A stretch of 64,000 bases of DNA, from the NCBI RefSeq assembly GCF_036898465.1, contig NZ_JARUMJ010000001.1, positions 4,092,001 to 4,156,000 of the forward strand. The letters run 5' to 3'. This DNA comes from Streptomyces sp. B21-105 (GTDB lineage Bacteria; Actinomycetota; Actinomycetes; Streptomycetales; Streptomycetaceae). The notes beneath the pieces are model-generated. The model saw only the letters and a program-made list of their open reading frames with translations, was not told the DNA's origin and ran no database searches. Made by a program: the position numbers and the translations under genes. Positions 60,481-64,000 of the stretch are shown piece after piece; position 1 is the first letter of the stretch; each line of letters begins with the position of its first letter.

Positions 60481-60496
60481 TTAATGCAAGCATTAA
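60481..60496. promoter_or_regulatory. HigBA operator palindrome
   Basis: TTAATGC-AA-GCATTAA is a perfect palindrome with 7-bp arms, very AT-rich for this genome. On the minus strand it overlaps -10 TAATCT (60483-60478), which lies seven bases before the ancestral toxin ATG 60470. Autorepression by the XRE antitoxin is inferred. Confidence 0.8.
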
Positions 60497-60521
60497 GCCC
60501 GCAAGGCGGTTCCGTGCCCGT

Positions 60522-62180
60522 TCACTCCCCGGTGTGACGTCCTTCCAGCCGCCGCAGCTCGCCCTTCAGGACCTTGCCGGAGGCGTTGCGTGGGAGCGTG
60601 CTCACGAACTCCACCGACCTCGGCACCTTGTAGTTCGCCATCTCGCGTCGGGACCAGGCGATCAGGTCGTCCGACGTGGACAGCGCGCCCGGCCGCCGCA
60701 CCACGTACGCCCTGCCGACCTCGCCCAGGCGGGCGTCGGGCACGCCGATGACGGCGACGTCGGCCACGTCCGGGTGCAGGCCGAGGAGCTGCTCGATCTC
60801 CGCCGGGTAGGCGTTGAAGCCCCCGACGATGAACATGTCCTTGATCCGGTCGGTGATGCGCAGGTTGCCCGCCGCGTCCAGGACGCCCACGTCGCCGGTG
60901 CGCAGCCAGCCGTCGGGGGTGAGCGTCCGAGCCGTCGCCGCCGGGTCCTCGTAGTAGCCGCGCATCACGTTGAAGCCCCGGACCAGGACCTCGCCGGGCT
61001 CCCCCGGCGCCGCGTCCACCCGTACCTCGGTGCCCGGGATCGCGCGGCCCGAGGTGGCGGCGACGACCGTCGGGTCGTCGCTGCGGCGGCACATCGTGAC
61101 GACGCCGCTCGCCTCGGAGAGGCCGTACGCGGTGAGGACCGTCTCCACGCCCAGTTCGCCCCGCAGCCGTTCGACGAGCCGCAGCGGCACCACGGCCGCG
61201 CCCGTCACCACCAGCCGCAGCGCCGACAGGTCGTGCTTGTCCCGGGACACGTGGTCCAGGAGCGACTGGTGCAGGGTCGGCGGCCCGGGCAGTACCGACA
61301 CCCGTTCCGCGGCCACGTTCGCCAGCACCGTGTCCACGTTGAACACCGACTGCGGGATCATCGTCGCGCCCCGCATCAGGCAGGCGATCACGCCGGCCTT
61401 GTAGCCGAAGGTGTGGAAGAAGGGGTTCACGATCAGGTAGCGGTCGCCGTGCCGCAGCCCGGCCAGGTCGGTCCAGATGCCGTACGCCCGCAGGGTCTGC
61501 GCGTGCGTGATCACCGCGCCCTTGGGGCGGCCCGTCGTGCCCGAGGTGAAGACGATGTCCGACGGGTCCTCCCCGCGCACCGCGGCCGCCCGCGCCCGCG
61601 TCTGTGCCCGCCCGACCCCGTCCCCGCTCGCCAGGAAGTCCTTCCAGGCCCGGAAGTCGGCCGGGGCGTCGTCGGAGAGGACGACGACCTGTTCCAGGGC
61701 GGGCAGCCCCGGCAGCGGCCCGGTCCCGGTGGGCTCCCCATCGCCCGCCGCCCGCCGCAGTGACGCGACGTACGACGTGCCGAGGAAGGTGCCCGTCACG
61801 AACAGCAGCCGAGCCCCGCTCCGGCGCAGCACGTCCGCCGCCTCGACGCCCTTGAAGCGGGTGTTGACCGGGACCAGCACGGCCCCCGCCGACACCGCGC
61901 CCAGCGCCGCGACGATCCAGTCCAGCGAGTTCGGCGCCCAGATGCCGACCCGGTCGCCCGCCTCGACGCCGTTCGCCAGGCAGGCCGCCGCCGCCCGCTC
62001 GACCCGGGCGCCGAGTTCCGCGTAGTCGATCCGGGTGCGGCCCTCCACCACCGCCTCGGCGTCGGCGTACCGCTCGGCCGCCGCGCGCACCAGCCCCGGG
62101 ATGCTGCCCCACTCCACGTCTCCGCGCATCACGTCCGCGTCGTCCGCGTCATCGCGCATCACGTCCGCGTCATCGCGCAT
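60522..62180 (-). CDS. Acyl-CoA ligase, FadD3-like
   Basis: 552 residues. DIVFTSGTTGRPKGAVITHAQ is the P-loop, TAYGLSEASGVVTM the adenylate motif, GWLRTGDVGVLDAAGNLRITDRIKDMFIVGGFNAYPAEIE the hinge and PRNASGKVLKGELRR the C-terminal lysine. It activates a carboxylic acid to its CoA thioester. ATG 62180 follows GGGAGGGAGG, but the 5' end repeats ATGCGCGATGACGCGGACG, giving extra in-frame ATGs, and the last (MRGDVEWGS) may be ancestral. It is divergent from the lipid-transfer operon across two operators. Confidence 0.9.
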   Translation of the reverse strand: MRDDADVMRDDADDADVMRGDVEWGSIPGLVRAAAERYADAEAVVEGRTRIDYAELGARVERAAAACLANGVEAGDRVGIWAPNSLDWIVAALGAVSAGAVLVPVNTRFKGVEAADVLRRSGARLLFVTGTFLGTSYVASLRRAAGDGEPTGTGPLPGLPALEQVVVLSDDAPADFRAWKDFLASGDGVGRAQTRARAAAVRGEDPSDIVFTSGTTGRPKGAVITHAQTLRAYGIWTDLAGLRHGDRYLIVNPFFHTFGYKAGVIACLMRGATMIPQSVFNVDTVLANVAAERVSVLPGPPTLHQSLLDHVSRDKHDLSALRLVVTGAAVVPLRLVERLRGELGVETVLTAYGLSEASGVVTMCRRSDDPTVVAATSGRAIPGTEVRVDAAPGEPGEVLVRGFNVMRGYYEDPAATARTLTPDGWLRTGDVGVLDAAGNLRITDRIKDMFIVGGFNAYPAEIEQLLGLHPDVADVAVIGVPDARLGEVGRAYVVRRPGALSTSDDLIAWSRREMANYKVPRSVEFVSTLPRNASGKVLKGELRRLEGRHTGE

Positions 62181-62216
62181 CACGGCCTCCCTCCCTGCCA
62201 GTAGCCGAACCATTAG

Positions 62217-62258
62217 CTGACTGCCCGTCAGATTAGCTGTAGCCTGACGGACTGTCAG
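62217..62258. promoter_or_regulatory. Divergent promoters with CTGAC-N5-GTCAG operators, copies 5 and 6
   Basis: Operators CTGACTGCCCGTCAG (62217-62231) and CTGACGGACTGTCAG (62244-62258). Plus strand: -35 CTGACT (62217-62222), 17 bp, -10 TAGCCT (62240-62245) for the lipid-transfer gene. Minus strand: -35 CTGACA (62258-62253), 17 bp, -10 TAATCT (62235-62230) for the ligase gene. Each promoter uses the outer arm of one operator as -35. Confidence 0.88.
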
Positions 62259-62290
62259 CCGCCATTTCGCATCGCGGAGGTGCGTGCAGC

Positions 62291-63436
62291 GTGACCCTCA
62301 AGGACGCCACCGCCATCGTCGGCATCGGCCAGACCGCGTTCGCCAAGCACCTTCCCGAGTCGGAGCGGGCCCTCGCCTGCCGGGCCGTCCTCGCCGCCCT
62401 CGACGACGCCGGGATCGACCCGGGCGAGGTCGACGCCCTCGCCTCCTACACCATGGAGGAGACCGACGAGGTCGAGCTGGCGAAGGCCGTCGGCTTCGGG
62501 GACCTGACCTACTTCAGCAAGGTCGGCTTCGGCGGCGGCGGTTCCTGCGCCACCGTCGCGCACCTCGCCGCCGCCATCGCCGCCGGCCAGGCCACCGTGG
62601 GCGTCGCCTGGCGCTCGCGCAAGCGGGGCAGCGGACCGCGCCCGTGGACCAACACATCCGTCCAACTGCCCACCCCGGCCCAGTGGACGCGCCCCTTCGG
62701 CCTGCTGCGGCCCGCCGACGAGATAGCCATGCTGGCCCGCCGCTACCTGCACGAGTACGGCGCCACCCGCGACCACCTCTTCAACGTCGCACTCGCCTGC
62801 CGCAACCGGGCCAACCGGAACCCCGCCGCGATCATGTACGACCGGCCGCTCACCCGCGAGATGTACATGTCCTCCCGCTGGATCAGCGAACCGCTCTGCC
62901 TCTACGACAACTGCCTCGAGACGGACGGGGCGTTGGCCTGTGTGATCGTCAGCAGGGAGCGCGCCCGGGACTGCCGCCGCCCGCCGGTCTACGTCCACTC
63001 CGCCGCCCAGGGCCTGCCCGCCCAGCACCACGGCATGGTCAACTACTGGAACGACGACCCGCTCACCGGGCCCGCCTGGGCGGCCGCCCGACACCTGTGG
63101 AAACACGCCGACTTCACCCCGTCCGACGTCGACGTCGCCCAGATCTACGACGCGTTCACCCCCCTGGTCCCGCTCTCCCTGGAGGGCTACGGGTTCTGCG
63201 GCCGGGGCGAGGGCGGCGCGTTCACCGAGGGGGGCGCCCTGGAGACCGGCGGACGGCTGCCCCTGAACACCGGCGGCGGCGGGCTCAGCGAGGCCTACGT
63301 CCACGGCTTCAACCTCATCAACGAAGGCGTCAAGCAGTTGCGCGGCGCCAGCACCTCCCAGGTCCCCGGCGCCGCCACCTGCCTCGTCACCGCCGGCGAA
63401 GGCGTCCCGACGTCCGCCCTGCTGCTCCGCAACTGA
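62291..63436 (+). CDS. Thiolase-like lipid-transfer protein (Ltp type)
   Basis: 381 residues. ATIVGIGQTAFAKHLPESERALACRAVLAALDDAGIDPGEVDALASYTME is the thiolase-fold start of the SCP-x/Ltp branch, and the C-terminal LNTGGGGLSEAYVHGFNLINEGVKQL carries the conserved GG-H segment. The usual thiolase nucleophile region reads GGGGSCATVAHLAAAI. Members paired with a DUF35 protein act as aldolases or thiolases on CoA-linked side chains, for example in steroid degradation. GTG 62291 follows GGAGG. It is first in an operon with DUF35 and enoyl-CoA hydratase genes. Confidence 0.88.
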   Translation: MTLKDATAIVGIGQTAFAKHLPESERALACRAVLAALDDAGIDPGEVDALASYTMEETDEVELAKAVGFGDLTYFSKVGFGGGGSCATVAHLAAAIAAGQATVGVAWRSRKRGSGPRPWTNTSVQLPTPAQWTRPFGLLRPADEIAMLARRYLHEYGATRDHLFNVALACRNRANRNPAAIMYDRPLTREMYMSSRWISEPLCLYDNCLETDGALACVIVSRERARDCRRPPVYVHSAAQGLPAQHHGMVNYWNDDPLTGPAWAAARHLWKHADFTPSDVDVAQIYDAFTPLVPLSLEGYGFCGRGEGGAFTEGGALETGGRLPLNTGGGGLSEAYVHGFNLINEGVKQLRGASTSQVPGAATCLVTAGEGVPTSALLLRN

Positions 63437-63459
63437 ACGCGCCGAGGAGTCGACCCACG

Positions 63460-63876
63460 ATGCTCACCCCCGTGCCCGACGCCGACGGCGCCCCCTTCTG
63501 GGAGTACGCCGCCCGAGGCGAACTGCGTGTCCAGACCTGCGCCGAATGCGCCGAGCCCCGCTTCCCGCCCCGCCCCTGCTGCCCGCACTGCCGTTCGTTC
63601 GCGAGCGAGTGGCGGCCGACCTCCGGACGCGGGCGGATCTGGTCCTACGTCGTCCCGCATCCGCCTCTGCTGCCCGACTACGCCGCGCACGCCCCCTACG
63701 TCGTGCTCCTCGTCGAACTGGCCGACGCGCCCCGGATCCGGCTGGTCGGCAACCTGGTGAGCGAACCCGGGGCGGCCCTCGGCTCCGTCCCGCCCGACCG
63801 GGTGCGCATCGGCGCCCGGGTACAGGCCGTCTTCGACGCGGACGGGCTTCCGCAATGGGTCCTGGAGCGCCCATGA
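63460..63876 (+). CDS. Zn-ribbon/OB-fold DUF35 partner protein
   Basis: 138 residues. CAECAEPRFPPRPCCPHC is the rubredoxin-like zinc ribbon. GRIWSYVVPHPPLLPDYAAHAPYVVLLVELADAPRIRLVGNLV is the OB-fold that contacts acyl-CoA. Such proteins form complexes with the adjacent thiolase-like enzyme, as in ChsH2/Ltp2-type aldolases. ATG 63460 follows GAGGAG by 10 nt. The stop overlaps the next start (ATGA). Confidence 0.92.
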   Translation: MLTPVPDADGAPFWEYAARGELRVQTCAECAEPRFPPRPCCPHCRSFASEWRPTSGRGRIWSYVVPHPPLLPDYAAHAPYVVLLVELADAPRIRLVGNLVSEPGAALGSVPPDRVRIGARVQAVFDADGLPQWVLERP

Positions 63877-64000
63877 GCGCGCCCGGGAGTGAGCCCGGGA
63901 AGGAGCCCGGGAGCGTGCCTGTGAGTGAGCCCGGGAGTGTGCGGCTGGACGTCGACGAGAAGACCGGCGTCGCCGTCGTCACCCTCGACCGGCCGGAGCG
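63873..64000 (+). CDS. Enoyl-CoA hydratase/isomerase family, 3' end outside the window
   Basis: Only 42 codons are visible. After an unusual start with repeats of PGSEPGKEPGS, the sequence VRLDVDEKTGVAVVTLDRPER is the first strand pair of crotonases. It is translationally coupled to the DUF35 gene by ATGA. Hydration of an unsaturated acyl-CoA made by the pathway is likely. Confidence 0.8.
   Translation, partial: MSAPGSEPGKEPGSVPVSEPGSVRLDVDEKTGVAVVTLDRPE

Overview
The window is chromosomal DNA of a Streptomyces or a very close relative. GC is very high, third codon positions are almost always G or C, and GTG starts are common. Typical actinomycete families are present: an FbiC FO synthase, a SARP/AfsR regulator, a DUF397/XRE pair, a GPP34 protein and an ECF41 sigma factor. 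No rRNA, intact tRNA or CRISPR array is visible.

Region 1 (1-5 kb) is a small-molecule redox locus. A TetR gene sits between two promoters. Both carry paired copies of one 18-bp palindrome, which probably controls a tautomerase-like gene on one side and a tautomerase/alcohol dehydrogenase/thioesterase operon on the other. Region 2 (5.2-16.2 kb) lies between two tRNA-Arg(CCT) 3'-half relics. It holds debris (VapBC, a SpoIIE-type phosphatase, TnpB, a desaturase), an orphan Imm51 gene, a Uma2 gene, an intact Asp23/AmaP envelope-stress operon, and an ECF41 (SigJ) locus whose two divergent promoters match the ECF41 consensus with exact spacing. Region 3 (16.2-32.7 kb) has an SDR, fragments of TetR and LacI genes, a LacI/levanase pair, a solitary sugar-binding lipoprotein, a copper-type (CsoR-site) DUF4396 gene, an ArsR/MFS pair, a glutathione peroxidase and the XRE/DUF397/GPP34 genes.

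Region 4 (32.9-48.1 kb) contains a D-Ala-D-Ala carboxypeptidase with a long acidic region, a polytopic membrane protein, an EthD-like gene divergent from an SDR, a sodium:solute symporter, an ADP-ribosylglycohydrolase, a YkuD-like protein lacking its catalytic motif, FbiC, an F420-type oxidoreductase, an ALF-repeat protein and a MazEF-like pair.

Region 5 (48.2-64 kb) looks like a catabolic regulon for an unknown hydrophobic acid. It encodes two metal-dependent hydrolases, two LLM flavin/F420 oxidoreductases, an SDR, an aldehyde dehydrogenase, an acyl-CoA ligase, a thiolase-like lipid-transfer protein with its DUF35 partner, and an enoyl-CoA hydratase. These genes and the EthD/SDR pair at 38.5 kb share six copies of the palindrome CTGAC-N5-GTCAG, all upstream of genes. 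In two places the left arm forms the -35 box of a good promoter. No regulator that could read this site is encoded in the window. This shared site and the pathway it marks are the most interesting candidate for an undescribed system. A SARP regulator, a DFHAT-repeat peptide and a HigBA-like pair are embedded in the same stretch.
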